Positions 35,847 to 45,136 of a stretch of DNA of 64,000 nt are shown here, piece after piece. This stretch comes from Williamsia soli. GTDB taxonomy: Bacteria > Actinomycetota > Actinomycetes > Mycobacteriales > Mycobacteriaceae. Numbering within the stretch: the stretch's first letter is position 1; each line of letters starts with the position of its first letter. The position numbers and the translations under genes are program-made. A model generated the notes under the pieces. The model did no database searches. It saw only the letters and a program-made list of their open reading frames with translations, and was not told the DNA's origin. Location of the stretch: positions 186,001 to 250,000 of the forward strand of contig NZ_JAFRDR010000009.1 of NCBI RefSeq assembly GCF_017377795.1, read 5' to 3'.

Positions 35847-36250
35847 CTAGACCTTTTTAGTCGACAGGCTATGACTGCTGTTACCCGCTGAACAAATGAT
35901 CAACGCCGTGAACTCATTGCCCGGCTCCGGCCACCCGGGATGCGCCTCCGTCACGTGACACCCCAAAACATTCTGCAGCGACGCTACCGCCCGACCCACG
36001 ATCTCCAGCGCGAACGGCTCGATCCCAGCCGCCAACGCCGCCGCAGACCCCGCCGACGATCCCCCGGGCGTCAGATCGAGGTTCCACGGATTGCGGGTAG
36101 TCGAGAACAGCGGGTTCCCCCCGTGGCGCTGTACCCGAGCTCTCTGCGTCTGGTCTTGCCCAGCGAGATCGCGCCAGCTGCATTTCAGCGTTCGACGACC
36201 ACGTCGTCCTTCTCGGGCACGAAGTCGCGGTCGGCGACCGATCCCGACGC
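35847..36250 (-). pseudogene. Amidase-signature enzyme remnant
   Basis: Minus-strand reading gives [20 protein letters not shown] followed by a Ala-rich helix: the amidase signature with its Gly-Gly-Ser-Ser loop. The preceding part ([15 protein letters not shown], stop, then [20 protein letters not shown]) lies in another frame and is broken by an in-frame stop. Both ends of the enzyme are missing. It sits directly beyond the transferred ABC-3C genes and may mark the old chromosomal side of an insertion. Confidence 0.75.
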
Positions 36251-36391
36251 AGTGCGCGCACTGCAACTGACGGTGCACGACTGGCGCAAGAACCATCCGA
36301 TCAGTATGCAGCGGCGCGACACGCGTCTCGCACATCAAAGTCCTTGCGCGAAGTCCTCTATTCACGGCCGGCCCACGCCAAGGCCGAACCC

Positions 36392-37165
36392 CTATTCGAC
36401 GTCGACGGTGTAGTGCCATTCCCCGTCGTCGCGCATGACAGTCACCAGGAAGACGACGGCACTACCGGTTCCGGTAGACGCGGTACAGCGAGCCTGGTCT
36501 CCGTCTCCGTAATCCCTCGATGCCGGACACCGTATGGTGCTCACGATGACAGGCGAGCCTTCTGCCGCGGCCAGATTTCCCCGAAGCTCTGATTGCAGCT
36601 CAGACCCGGAAATTGTCGGACCGGCATTGAACTGAGCGACCACGACAAGAACAATCGCCACCAGTCCAGCGATGATGCTCCCGACCGCTATAGTCGTGCG
36701 TTTCGTGACGCGAGGGTCGCTTTGGCCGGAGTAGACCGCATAGGTGGCGACGCCGCCTGCTGCCAGCTTCGCGAGGTACCAGAAACCAGCCAACAGGACT
36801 GGAAGCACGAACAGTCCGACGTAAACCTCGGACTCATCGCTGCCGTCCACGACCGCGATCGCGTTATTCAACACCCCTGCGACCAGAAAGCCAGACACCA
36901 GCGCGACCAGCACCGCACCGATGAGCCGCGTCACCAGTCGACTGCGGTAGGCGCGCCGATACGGATCCGGGAGTGGGACTGCGTATCCGGCCGTAGATGC
37001 ATTCTGTTCCGCGACCGGATAGCTGTACGTCGGGGGTGGCGGCGATAGGGGTTCTGGTGGCGGGGAGTGGTGCTGAGTCCAATTGCGTCCGTCCCACCAG
37101 CGCATTCCCGCGGACTGCGGGTCTGGGTACCATCCCGGCGTCGCCCGTGGTGGCTCAAAAGTCAT
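36392..37165 (-). CDS. DUF2510 - multi-TM - DUF4333 membrane protein
   Basis: 257 aa from ATG 37165, with GAGGGAGG upstream. The N-terminus has a DUF2510 motif ([20 protein letters not shown]), followed by a Pro-rich linker, four likely TM segments (from [20 protein letters not shown] to [20 protein letters not shown]) and an outer C-terminal domain of DUF4333 type ([20 protein letters not shown], then [12 protein letters not shown]). Both domains are typical of Actinobacteria; functions are unknown. It is the second of two adjacent DUF2510 genes, 53 bp after the first. Confidence 0.75.
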   Translation of the reverse strand: MTFEPPRATPGWYPDPQSAGMRWWDGRNWTQHHSPPPEPLSPPPPTYSYPVAEQNASTAGYAVPLPDPYRRAYRSRLVTRLIGAVLVALVSGFLVAGVLNNAIAVVDGSDESEVYVGLFVLPVLLAGFWYLAKLAAGGVATYAVYSGQSDPRVTKRTTIAVGSIIAGLVAIVLVVVAQFNAGPTISGSELQSELRGNLAAAEGSPVIVSTIRCPASRDYGDGDQARCTASTGTGSAVVFLVTVMRDDGEWHYTVDVE

Positions 37166-37218
37166 GGCGAAGATGCCTCCCTCTCAAGACGGTTCGCGGC
37201 GCACGACGTCGGCTGAGG

Positions 37219-37953
37219 TCAGGGGGCCGGGCTCCAGCGTTGCACCGAGACCGCGATGTCCGTCAGATTCGACGCGTCACTACTTTCGGCAAACTCGAAC
37301 TGCGGTGTGAGGCAGCCATCTGAATCCATTCGACCCGACGAGCCCGTGGCGTTGTTGACCGCGGTTCCGTTGGCGTCGGCGAGCGAAGCAACCACCGTCG
37401 CATTCGGATTGAGCACCCGCCATCGAACGAGGAACCGCTGATTGTCGCAGCCGTTCATCGTGGCTGGGAAGGTACTGAAGTCAGGACCTGGTATGGGTGT
37501 CTCCTGATTCTCGAATGCCCGTTGTGTGACGTCCCACGACTGCGTCAAAGACCACTGGTCCAGACTCGCCGGAAACTCCGGCGGGTCACCGATTTCGATG
37601 AGGTCGACCTGTTGCGACTGCGCCCACGGATCACCGGCCAATGGCAGGCCGTTGTCGGCGACTGGCGGTCGGTCATCGCTGGCCGTCGTCTCGCTGTCGT
37701 CGTTCAGTGCGAAGATCGACACTGCGACCAGCGCTGCAATGACCAGCACGACGACCGCGCCGATGATTCCGACGCGGGTGCCGGTCCGGCTTCTCGCGGC
37801 GCCAACAGGTTGCCATTCGGGCACTGGCGCCTGGTTCTGCAACGGTTGGGTGTGCGAGGTCCAATTCTGGCCGTCCCACCACCGCATTACCGGCGCACCG
37901 GGGTCCGGGTACCAGCCTGGAGCGGCTTGTGGTCCGGGTGGATGAAAAGCCAA
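37219..37953 (-). CDS. DUF2510 single-TM protein with extracytoplasmic domain
   Basis: 244 aa. PGWYPDPGAPVMRWWDGQNW is a DUF2510 motif in the N-terminal 30 residues; a TM segment follows at about 58-80 (VGIIGAVVVLVIAALVAVSI). The remainder is extracytoplasmic and beta-rich, with two Cys (GCDNQRF and GCLTPQFEF) that could form a disulphide. No family is assigned to this outer domain. It is followed by the other DUF2510 protein in the same direction. Confidence 0.65.
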   Translation of the reverse strand: MAFHPPGPQAAPGWYPDPGAPVMRWWDGQNWTSHTQPLQNQAPVPEWQPVGAARSRTGTRVGIIGAVVVLVIAALVAVSIFALNDDSETTASDDRPPVADNGLPLAGDPWAQSQQVDLIEIGDPPEFPASLDQWSLTQSWDVTQRAFENQETPIPGPDFSTFPATMNGCDNQRFLVRWRVLNPNATVVASLADANGTAVNNATGSSGRMDSDGCLTPQFEFAESSDASNLTDIAVSVQRWSPAP

Positions 37954-38124
37954 GCGCGATCACTCCTTCAATTCGGTGACGAACGTACCCAAGTTAAACG
38001 CGATTAAACATTCTGCGCCTGACGGTGGACGCCGGTGACTCGTAGCGTTGCCGTTTACGGCCTGGAATTCCCGCCGACCACGCGAGCCGAGTGAATGTTC
38101 GTGGCCGTTATCGGCGGTCGCCAA

Positions 38125-38763
38125 TCACTGTGCCGGGGGAATGTTCCATTCCCAACGCCCGCCGGTGGATGGGGGCGCGAGATAGAGCGTCGGAGCCCCT
38201 GCCGGAACGCTGAAAACGGCCCAGCTTCGCTGGTTCAGTCCGGCCTCAACTGGTGCAGTGAATGGACCACGCTCCGGGCCGCACCCCGCGACGGGCGCCA
38301 CTGAACTCGCAAACCCGTCTCGATCCACCGTTCCCCAGTTCTCGACGAGGAACGAAGTGGCATCCAGCTCATCGATCATATGAGGCGCGGCTACGGTCTC
38401 GATCGTGACACGGAGGTGCGCCTGGCCATCGACAACCGGCCGCCTGCAACCCTCTGAGCCCCAGCCGAGCTCTGTGACGATGAAAAGTACTGTGCAGTCC
38501 GACTTCAAATCGCTGGTGCAGCCAACCCCTGCCTCCTCGCCAACTTCCTTGACCGCCACAGCTGTAGCGGGCTTGCTGAATGTGGATTCTGGCACGACTT
38601 GGGGTACAACTGCCTGAACAGCCGGAGGAGCTGCCGACGAAGCGGCGGACACGATGGGCGAGCTGAAAGAACTAGATAGTCCAACAACACCTTGAGTGGA
38701 CGATGCGCATCCGCTCACGCTCAACCCCACGAGGATGACAACTCCGACTGCGGAACGCCTCAT
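38125..38763 (-). CDS. Putative lipoprotein of unknown function
   Basis: 212 aa. MRRSAVGVVILVGLSVSGCASS is a lipoprotein signal with Cys near residue 19; GAGGGATCG serves as RBS. Mature protein: a low-complexity Ser/Ala/Pro stretch, then a folded domain with six Cys or fewer (GVGCTSDLKSDC, EGCRRP, AGCGPERG) and a C-terminal strand-rich part. No family recognised. It lies between two DUF2510-containing genes on the same strand. Confidence 0.6.
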   Translation of the reverse strand: MRRSAVGVVILVGLSVSGCASSTQGVVGLSSSFSSPIVSAASSAAPPAVQAVVPQVVPESTFSKPATAVAVKEVGEEAGVGCTSDLKSDCTVLFIVTELGWGSEGCRRPVVDGQAHLRVTIETVAAPHMIDELDATSFLVENWGTVDRDGFASSVAPVAGCGPERGPFTAPVEAGLNQRSWAVFSVPAGAPTLYLAPPSTGGRWEWNIPPAQ

Positions 38764-38877
38764 TTCGATCCCTCGATTCTCTGCAGTGCTGATTCTTCGA
38801 CAGACACCTGACGCCGGCGACGAATACGCCGTTCACCCCGGTACCTCACAATGCCTGATCGGAGCACGCGTTGGTCA

Positions 38878-39897
38878 TTACTGGGGCGCCCGCGGCGCGG
38901 TGTGCTCGGTCCACTGCGCACCGTCCCAGTACCGCTGAATCAGCGCATTGGACGAGTCTGGATACCAACCCGCCGGGACAGACGGCGGCGGAGGAGGAGG
39001 TGTCGGCGCAGGTGGTGCAGCGTGCGGAACCGCCAAAGGTGCCGTACGGGCTGCGCCCGCTCGTTCGGGCTCAAATTGTCCGCTGATGATCCCGCGTACG
39101 CGGTCGACGATGGGCTTCCCGTCGGACTTACTTACATTGTTAATTTCCGCTTTGTTACCACTCGCGAAGATTGTGACGGTGCCCATCAGCATCCCTGCGG
39201 ACCATTGAATCGAAGAGATCTTGCTGAACGGAAAGTCTTCATTTGTCTGCGAGGTGATCCCGTGAAAAGTGAACAGGAGGCGGGTGTTTGTGAGGACCAA
39301 AATCCCTTGACCGTTGCCATACTGGCCGCCACAAGCCATCTCGACCGTCTCGCCCTCCCAGAGGTGTGATTCGAGGTTTTTGAACTCCCGACTCGTGCCA
39401 AATGTGCCCTGCATTCGATCTTTGGCCGCCTGAACGTCGGGCCGCAGTGTCTGACGAGCTGACCGTTGTACATCCGAGCGCCCCTTCAGTTCGTCCGAGC
39501 GGCGCTGGAGTTCGTCGGTGCGCTTCTGCAGGCGTTGCGCGGTCGACTCTGCCGGCGCAGCATCGAAGTCGCCCACACTCGCGGAAAAGCTGCGCGCGCC
39601 TTCGACCTGTTTGACGAACTCACCCAGTTTTTGCTTGCCTGCGAAAAACGCGTTGACGTCCTCGAGCTGCGTCTTCGCCCAGCCGACCCGGTTGACCAGC
39701 AGTGGTCGCATGTACCCGCGTGCAACAGCCGACTTCTCTTTCCACTCGATCGACTCGATGGCGCCGAGAGGTATAACCCAAGGTGAGGACTCCTTCTTGT
39801 GCTTCGGCGTCGTCATACCGCTGTGGGTCAGCGTGAGGGTCTGCGAATCGGTGTCGAGCACAACTATGCAATTCATGCCCTCGTACGTGGTTATCAT
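38878..39897 (-). CDS. DUF4429-like / bacterial PH-like protein with C-terminal DUF2510
   Basis: 339 aa from ATG 39897, preceded by GAAAGAGGACGG. The N-terminal domain (LDTDSQTLTLTHSG, VIPLGAIESIEWKE) is DUF4429-like. A coiled-coil stretch rich in Arg/Gln/Glu follows (about 120-165). Then comes a PH-like domain (VETVEM-type: GETVEMACGGQYGNGQGILV, LLFTFHGI, FSKISSIQWSAG), a Pro-rich linker and a C-terminal DUF2510 motif (PAGWYPDSSNALIQRYWDG). It is cytoplasmic or membrane-associated. PH-like folds again link this region to the PH/SHOCT proteins of the big operon, though the sequences are not close. Confidence 0.65.
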   Translation of the reverse strand: MITTYEGMNCIVVLDTDSQTLTLTHSGMTTPKHKKESSPWVIPLGAIESIEWKEKSAVARGYMRPLLVNRVGWAKTQLEDVNAFFAGKQKLGEFVKQVEGARSFSASVGDFDAAPAESTAQRLQKRTDELQRRSDELKGRSDVQRSARQTLRPDVQAAKDRMQGTFGTSREFKNLESHLWEGETVEMACGGQYGNGQGILVLTNTRLLFTFHGITSQTNEDFPFSKISSIQWSAGMLMGTVTIFASGNKAEINNVSKSDGKPIVDRVRGIISGQFEPERAGAARTAPLAVPHAAPPAPTPPPPPPSVPAGWYPDSSNALIQRYWDGAQWTEHTAPRAPQ

Positions 39898-40389
39898 CCG
39901 TCCTCTTTCGTTCTCGGCCCGTCGGTCGCGGACGGTCCCGGATCCGACGTACGGGCGAGCGACCTCGGTTTGTCCTGAAGCCCAGACACATTCAACACGG
40001 CGTAGAGATCTCTGACCATGGGATCAGCCACGGCTGGTTGCTCTTGTCGACCCAAACAGTCCTCGGACCTCGTACGACGCCATCGGAAACTCACATTCTC
40101 GTCGCGCCGCCTGCTCCGACAGAGCGGTCACGATTTCGCCCGCCGCGAACAGCATCTGCTCCTACTCGCGCCAACAGAACTCTTAGTCTCTACACGTTAA
40201 AGGCATCGCCCGCGTCATACGATCGCGCCAATGGCCACGGACCACACCGGAGAGCATGCGGATGGGGTTTCGCGATCCTGCCGCGCAAGTTCGACCAACC
40301 CTAATCGTGGCGCAGTGACTCAACTTGGCAGGACCATAATCCATATCATCGTCGCAATATGAGCGCCTACTGACTGTGCCGCTCACTCT
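39898..40389. other. 492-bp region without a supported gene
   Basis: Open frames on both strands are short, lack ribosome-binding sites and resemble no family. The region lies between the DUF4429-like gene and a decayed TerD/BRCT gene and is probably degraded coding sequence. Confidence 0.35.
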
Positions 40390-41275
40390 TCACGGCTCAA
40401 CGTCGACGCCGTACCCCTTGACCAATTCGGCAAGCCCACAGTCGTATCCCTGATCCACTGCGCGTAGCTGCCACACGCCTAACGCCGATTGACGCCGGCG
40501 ACAAGCTTGGTTAGTTCCGTCGTGCCCGGATGGAGTACCGACGAGGCGATAGCCTGATCGTCGGTCGACATGTCGATGGCGAGCGCGCCGACAACTCCGA
40601 ATGTGCCATCCCCATCGATCGCGGCAGCATTCGCTATCCGCTGGACGTCGCCGTCGTCGATGTGTACCAGGTCGAGCCGCACACCTGCTCGCAGGCTCCG
40701 TCCACCGACAAGGTCACTCCCCAACCCGCGCTCGCTGGTTGATGCAAAAGACGAAGTCGTCGTCAGAACCCACTCGCTCGCCGATACCCAAGGCGAACGC
40801 GACAATGTCGACATCGAACTCGCGGTCAGTGCCTGCACTCCAATTGACGTCCAGACTGAACTTCAGTGACCAATCCGGCATATCGATGACTGCCCCGCGA
40901 CCCAGGCCCGTCGCGGTGTGTCGTGCCTCGCCAGCTGCGCTCGCAGATAAATCGGCGGCGTTCTTTCGCCAGGACCTCAGAGCCGGACATCGCTGGCAGG
41001 CCGCGCTCACGGACGCGCTTCATCCGCGGGTCCTTCTCACCTCCGTCGAGAAGTACGACGTGGGTGACGCCGGCACTGAGATTGGCCGACGGACGTGCGC
41101 CCCGATCGACCGGCCGAGCCCGTACGGAAGCGGCCTCATCGTGCTCTCCACCCAGCACCAAGACTCGCCGACCCGGCCACGGAAGTTGTGGTTCCGGTCT
41201 CGACGGTCGGGGACCTCGCTCAGGGACCGGATGCGGCGCTTCACTCTTCAACGTTCCGCGACGCCCGTCTCGCAA
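40390..41275 (-). pseudogene. BRCT-TerD fusion gene, frameshifted
   Basis: Reading the minus strand in successive frames restores one protein. A BRCT-like segment (RVLVLGGEHDEAASVRARPV, NLSAGVTHVVLLDGGEKDPR, RERGLPAMSGSEVL) leads into a TerD domain: SLKFSLDVNWSAGTDREFDV, then GSDDDFVFCINQ; after a shift, AAAIDGDGTFGVVGALAIDM; after another, VWQLRAVDQGYDCGLAELV and a stop at 40390-40392. The order (BRCT then TerD, often after an exonuclease) is known in actinobacterial proteins. At least two frameshifts inactivate it. It is the third TerD copy in the window, and the only broken one. An N-terminal nuclease part is not recognisable. Confidence 0.75.
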
Positions 41276-41571
41276 CAGGCGCAGTACCTGTTCCTCGGTG
41301 GGGACCGCGATGCCTTTCGTCGCGGCCGACGGCGGCGGAGATCACCGACACCGCATGCCGCAGATCGCTACTCACAGTCGCGGCCAGATTCTTGCAATTC
41401 GCAGTCCCGATCGACTCTCGCCCGAACAAGCGCGAATAGTCTGCACCACAACGTCTTCCTGACCACGCGAAGCGGCAAACCTTCAACGGATCGTATGTTC
41501 GGACGATGGCGATCGAGAAATTGCTCTAGCTACTATGACGGAACTATTCTCGCGCACATAAGGAGTGGTCG

Positions 41572-41727
41572 ATGAGCTCGTGTGAAAAATGTTTTCGCGC
41601 ACTAAATGATTGTTCGGCATGCAAGGGCCGGGGCGGCGGCAGTGGGATGTTTGGCGCAACCAATTGCAGCAAATGTCGGAATACGGGATTGCTGTGCAAC
41701 TCTCATGGTGGATTCTGGAAGAGGTAA
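41572..41727 (+). CDS. 51-aa cysteine-rich zinc-ribbon-like protein
   Basis: Starts at ATG 41572, with AAGGAG nine bases upstream. The protein has CEKC (residues 4-7), CSACKGRGGGSGMFG (14-28), CSKCRNTG (32-39) and a final LCNSHGG: two CxxC pairs plus a CxxCxGxG-like motif as in the DnaJ zinc centre, enough for one or two zinc sites. It ends at TAA 41725, 4 bp before the next gene, and is probably co-translated with it. It is too short for common gene-length limits. Confidence 0.75.
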   Translation: MSSCEKCFRALNDCSACKGRGGGSGMFGATNCSKCRNTGLLCNSHGGFWKR

Positions 41728-41731
41728 GCTA

Positions 41732-42124
41732 ATGCCAGGGGTATGGATAGACACCAATGCGCCGTTCCACGTCCTACAGCCAGCACTCCTCTCGGACATA
41801 ATGTCGAAGGTGAACTGGCATGCGGCTGACTCCATGTCGGTGAGGACTCCGGATCCAATGCGACCAAGATCAGCGCCCGCGCAGATCGAGCCTGAGATCG
41901 AAGTCCAGGGCATGTCCTTTTCAATGTTTGGAAACCCTCCCAAAGGAATTTACGTTGCCGGTATCTGGGAGCACCAGGGGCGCTGCTCGTTTTCCATTGG
42001 CTGCATGCCAGACGGAATAGTCAGCTCCATGCGAATCAAGGGATTCTACGCGAGCCTTCCAGAGACATTAGCGAGCAGAGGAATACAAGCAGGTGCGGCC
42101 AGAAAGCCGGATATCTTCGCTTAA
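41732..42124 (+). CDS. Hypothetical protein coupled to the zinc-ribbon gene
   Basis: 130 aa from ATG 41732, 4 bp after the zinc-ribbon stop, with AGAGG upstream; an earlier frame start at 41606 would overlap that gene completely and is rejected. The protein has no signal or TM segment. Readable features: VWIDTNAPFHVLQPALLSDI, SFSMFGNPPKGIYVAGIWEH and a Gly/Cys-containing middle. I do not recognise the family. Its tight spacing suggests a partner of the 51-aa protein. Confidence 0.5.
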   Translation: MPGVWIDTNAPFHVLQPALLSDIMSKVNWHAADSMSVRTPDPMRPRSAPAQIEPEIEVQGMSFSMFGNPPKGIYVAGIWEHQGRCSFSIGCMPDGIVSSMRIKGFYASLPETLASRGIQAGAARKPDIFA

Positions 42125-42378
42125 CGCTAGCATCTGCAACACGCCACGCAAGACACCGGGCGTGGCGCTACTTGGGTCTTATCGCACCGAGTCGTTACTG
42201 TGCGACGGCCAGGTACAGCTCTTCGATCGGAAGTCGATTAGTTTACTCAACTGTCAGGCGTGTCGCGTGCAGCCATCATCTGCCAGTTCCCCACATTTCA
42301 AGTGGCGCGTTCGTATGACAGATTGGCCAATCCAATTAAGTCACATTGTGATTTTTCGTCCTCTCAAAGGAGCCCTTC

Positions 42379-42849
42379 ATGAAATTGCTAATCAAAGCGG
42401 CGACAGCGTCAGTCGCCGTCGGAGCGGCGTTGGCGCTTGCAGCCGGCAACGCTTCCGCTGTCACGTCAGAAACTCTGGCGGTGGCGTCCCCGGCCCCGAA
42501 TACCGCCGTCTTCACGGTGAGCAACCAGGGCGACGGATCTGTGTCGTGTCAGGTCTTCGGCGACGGTCCAAAGTATTTCCAGACCAACACCTTCCGGGTC
42601 TCGCCGCGGGCTCAGACCACCGTCACCATGGCAGCCATTCCGAGCGGGTATTACTCGATCGGCTGGAGCTGCCGTAGCTTCGCCAAGCCGAAACAGTCTT
42701 TGGTCATCGGCGGCACCGCCACACCGTCCGCACAACCTCACCAGGTTCCCAACGCGGCGCCCAGCAATCCACTTCCCGGTCTCCCGGCACTGCCGCCCGA
42801 GGTGTGGGCCATCATCGACGGGGTCCTTGAGGCCGCCGGCTCCTCTTAA
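42379..42849 (+). CDS. Small secreted protein of unknown function
   Basis: 156 aa with AAAGGAG nine bases before ATG. Residues 1-27 form a Sec signal peptide (LLIKAATASVAVGAALALAA, cleavage after NASA). The mature part is a beta-sandwich-like domain with two Cys (SVSCQVF and GWSCRSF, likely a disulphide) and a Pro-rich C-terminus. A strong terminator follows 18 bp after the stop. The gene is monocistronic, preceded by 254 bp without genes. No family recognised. Confidence 0.65.
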   Translation: MKLLIKAATASVAVGAALALAAGNASAVTSETLAVASPAPNTAVFTVSNQGDGSVSCQVFGDGPKYFQTNTFRVSPRAQTTVTMAAIPSGYYSIGWSCRSFAKPKQSLVIGGTATPSAQPHQVPNAAPSNPLPGLPALPPEVWAIIDGVLEAAGSS

Positions 42850-43950
42850 TTCGCTTATTACCTGCGTGGCACCGGCCAGAACCTGGCCGGTGCCGTGCGT
42901 CGACCCATAGTGAGTCAATCTCGAACAGGCAGCAACCGCACGTATTTCCGACGTGAAGGAACGGTTCCCACAGCTCCGGACGCTTCCGCCGAGCATCAGA
43001 TGAGGCAGCTGTGGTGGCCATCAGCCGCTCGAGGGCATGCTGCGCGATGCTATCCACCGGTTGTCGGGCGCTGGTGGTGTCGAATTGCCCGTACTTCGCC
43101 TGGCCTCCGTCAAAAGCCACGATCTTGACGTCTTCGCCGATTCGCAACCCGTGGTCGGCAACAGCACGGGTCGTCGCAGCGGTCTGGCCGTACGTTGCGA
43201 CCACTACGCCCTCTGGTGGGGGCGACCGGGAGTTGAGGAACTCTCGTACCGCCCCGTAGGCGCCGTCCGCGGTGAGATCGCTATGGATATGGGTGATGTC
43301 GGCGCCGTCGACAGCGGTCGCGCCGCGGTAGCGCTGCTCCACGGTCTCCCGGTCTCCGTGGTGCACGTCGGCCTCGGTGAACCCGCCGACGAACGCAATG
43401 TCGCGACATTGAGGCGCCTCGAAGGGGCTCCGGGTGGCGATCTCACCGGCCCGCTGATGGTCGACCCTGACGATGGCCGCATCAACGTCTCCGCGCATGT
43501 TGTGCATCCACACGAGCGGCATCCGCGCCTGCGCGCACAGCGCAGCGGTCTCGGCAGCATTGGACGCACCCACCACGACGAGACCATCGATGCCGACCTC
43601 GGCGAACGCGCTCACTCCAGCTCCCGTTCGGGGTCGTAGCCGGTGTTGCCGATCATCGTGAGGTGGTCCTGAGTGCGTGCCTGCCGTTCGACACTTCCGA
43701 CGAACTCTCCGAACAGCGGCAACGTAAGGTCAGGCACTAAGAGGCCAATCTGCCGCCAGCGGCGCTGCCGACGCAACGCCTGGGCCCGGCGGTTGGGCCG
43801 ATAGTCCAGTTCTTCGATCGCGCGAGTTACTCTCGCGCGCAGAAAGTTCGACACCGGACGTGGGCCGTCGATGAGGACGTAACTCACCGCCGCCGTCGAC
43901 GTACCCGCGCGCTGCGCCACGTCAGCGACGGTCGGGCGTTTGACACCCAC
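42812..43950 (-). pseudogene. LacI-family regulator with internal frameshift and lost stop
   Basis: The first frame (43950-43612) encodes the LacI HTH (PTVADVAQRAGTSTAAVSYV, then YRPNRRAQALRR) and the start of the sugar-binding domain, ending ERELE-stop. The second frame begins at GTG 43615 (GTGA overlap) with SAFAEVGIDGLVVVGASNA and carries the rest of the periplasmic-binding-type fold. In LacI proteins these parts are continuous, so one base has been lost or gained near 43612. After the normal LacI end (HVGNTCGC) the frame runs on through the terminator hairpin and into the antisense of the secreted-protein gene. A sequencing error could explain the internal shift. Confidence 0.75.
42868..42894. 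terminator. Perfect 12-bp-stem hairpin
   Basis: GGCACCGGCCAG (42868-42879), loop AAC, CTGGCCGGTGCC (42883-42894). It is symmetric, so it can end transcription from both the secreted-protein gene (+) and the LacI gene (-). There is no long T run, as is common in Actinobacteria. Confidence 0.8.
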
Positions 43951-44264
43951 TCGATGCGCTCCTTTTCATCTTCGCCATCTGACTCGTTGCTCGGTGCACC
44001 CAGTAGCCCAGCGTCAGGCCCCGGTACGGTACCTATGTCGCCTCCAATGGGCCCGACACCACCTCCGCCTCTTCGGTGACGCGGGAACCCGCTAGCGCCA
44101 CCCTCCGAGTGAGGACCCTGTGCAGTACGGCCTACGCATGGTCCTGCGTAACATCGAACTTGCGATCTGGCGGACCATCGAGGTCCCGTCCTCGAGTTCA
44201 TCCCGAGGAGGTCGTTTTCACGTGTTCAACGAAAGTAATTTCGACACCGGCGATAATCACGAGT
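43951..44264. other. 314-bp divergent intergenic region
   Basis: It separates the LacI remnant (-) from the repeat lipoprotein gene (+). No gene is supported; the open frame that extends the lipoprotein upstream is without signal peptide or RBS. No clear promoter box or LacI-type palindrome was found by eye. Confidence 0.3.
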
Positions 44265-44921
44265 ATGAACAAGAACAGACTCATCGCGCTCATATTTCTC
44301 GTCTTAGCGCTGCCTACGGTCTCCTGCTCCGGAAGTGAGTCTTCCACGGCGTCGCCACCGTCTATATCAACGGTGACGGAGTTCGTTCAACCCACACCTC
44401 CACCGCCGGCGAGCGTACAAACGACTACATCTGTTGCTCCGGTCACCACCACAGAAGAGCAACTGCCTACTGCGCTCATAGACGAATATTGTTCTGTTCC
44501 TGACGCGGTCGGAGTAACCGGCGACGGCTACACCGCGTACTGCGTGCGCGTTCAATACACAGATGCCTACGTGTGGTCGCTGAGCAACAGCCTCGTCCCA
44601 CGCGACCCGAACGCGCCGGCAGCACCGGCAGCACCGGCAGCGAACATTGGCGACTACTGCACGCCGGCTGGAGCTGTCGGCACAAGCTCCGATGGCTCCG
44701 CCGCATATTGCGTTCGCGTTCAGTACACCGACGCCTACGTTTGGTCACTTACGGATGCATTGGTTCCGCAAGATCCGAATGCGGCGCCCGCACCCAGCCC
44801 TGGCGATAGCTGCTTTAACCCCGATGCAATCACCGGAGACACAGAGGGTCGCACGATCTACTGCAATCCCACCGTCAACGGGCGGAACGCCGGCAACCTG
44901 GTCTGGCAACTTCAGCCCTGA
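44265..44921 (+). CDS. Lipoprotein with two near-identical repeats plus a partial third
   Basis: 218 aa from ATG 44265, chosen because the signal peptide MNKNRLIALIFLVLALPTVS begins there, with lipobox Cys at 21. A Thr/Pro linker runs to about 70. Two repeat units begin at 44487 and 44655 (56 codons apart) and share YCVRVQYTDAYVWSL. A third, shorter unit follows (SCFNPDAITGDTEGRTIYC). Each unit has paired Cys for a disulphide. The two copies differ mainly at silent positions, so the amino-acid sequence is under selection. Surface-exposed; no family recognised. Confidence 0.65.
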   Translation: MNKNRLIALIFLVLALPTVSCSGSESSTASPPSISTVTEFVQPTPPPPASVQTTTSVAPVTTTEEQLPTALIDEYCSVPDAVGVTGDGYTAYCVRVQYTDAYVWSLSNSLVPRDPNAPAAPAAPAANIGDYCTPAGAVGTSSDGSAAYCVRVQYTDAYVWSLTDALVPQDPNAAPAPSPGDSCFNPDAITGDTEGRTIYCNPTVNGRNAGNLVWQLQP

Positions 44922-45136
44922 AAGCCTCGCAACATCTAGGACTGCGACGTGGTGACGTCGTCTCACGTCGAGCGGCGCACTTTTGCGGAAGGTAGGCAGG
45001 GGGCGTCTAGTAGGGGCCCGCGCTCATGTGCACCTCATTTCGATCGACCTCGAGCATCTGTCTCCGTGACGAAGGAACCAGCGAGCTCGTCGCCGCGTCC
45101 AACAACGGAGCACCTTAGAGGCAACGAGGGGGAACC

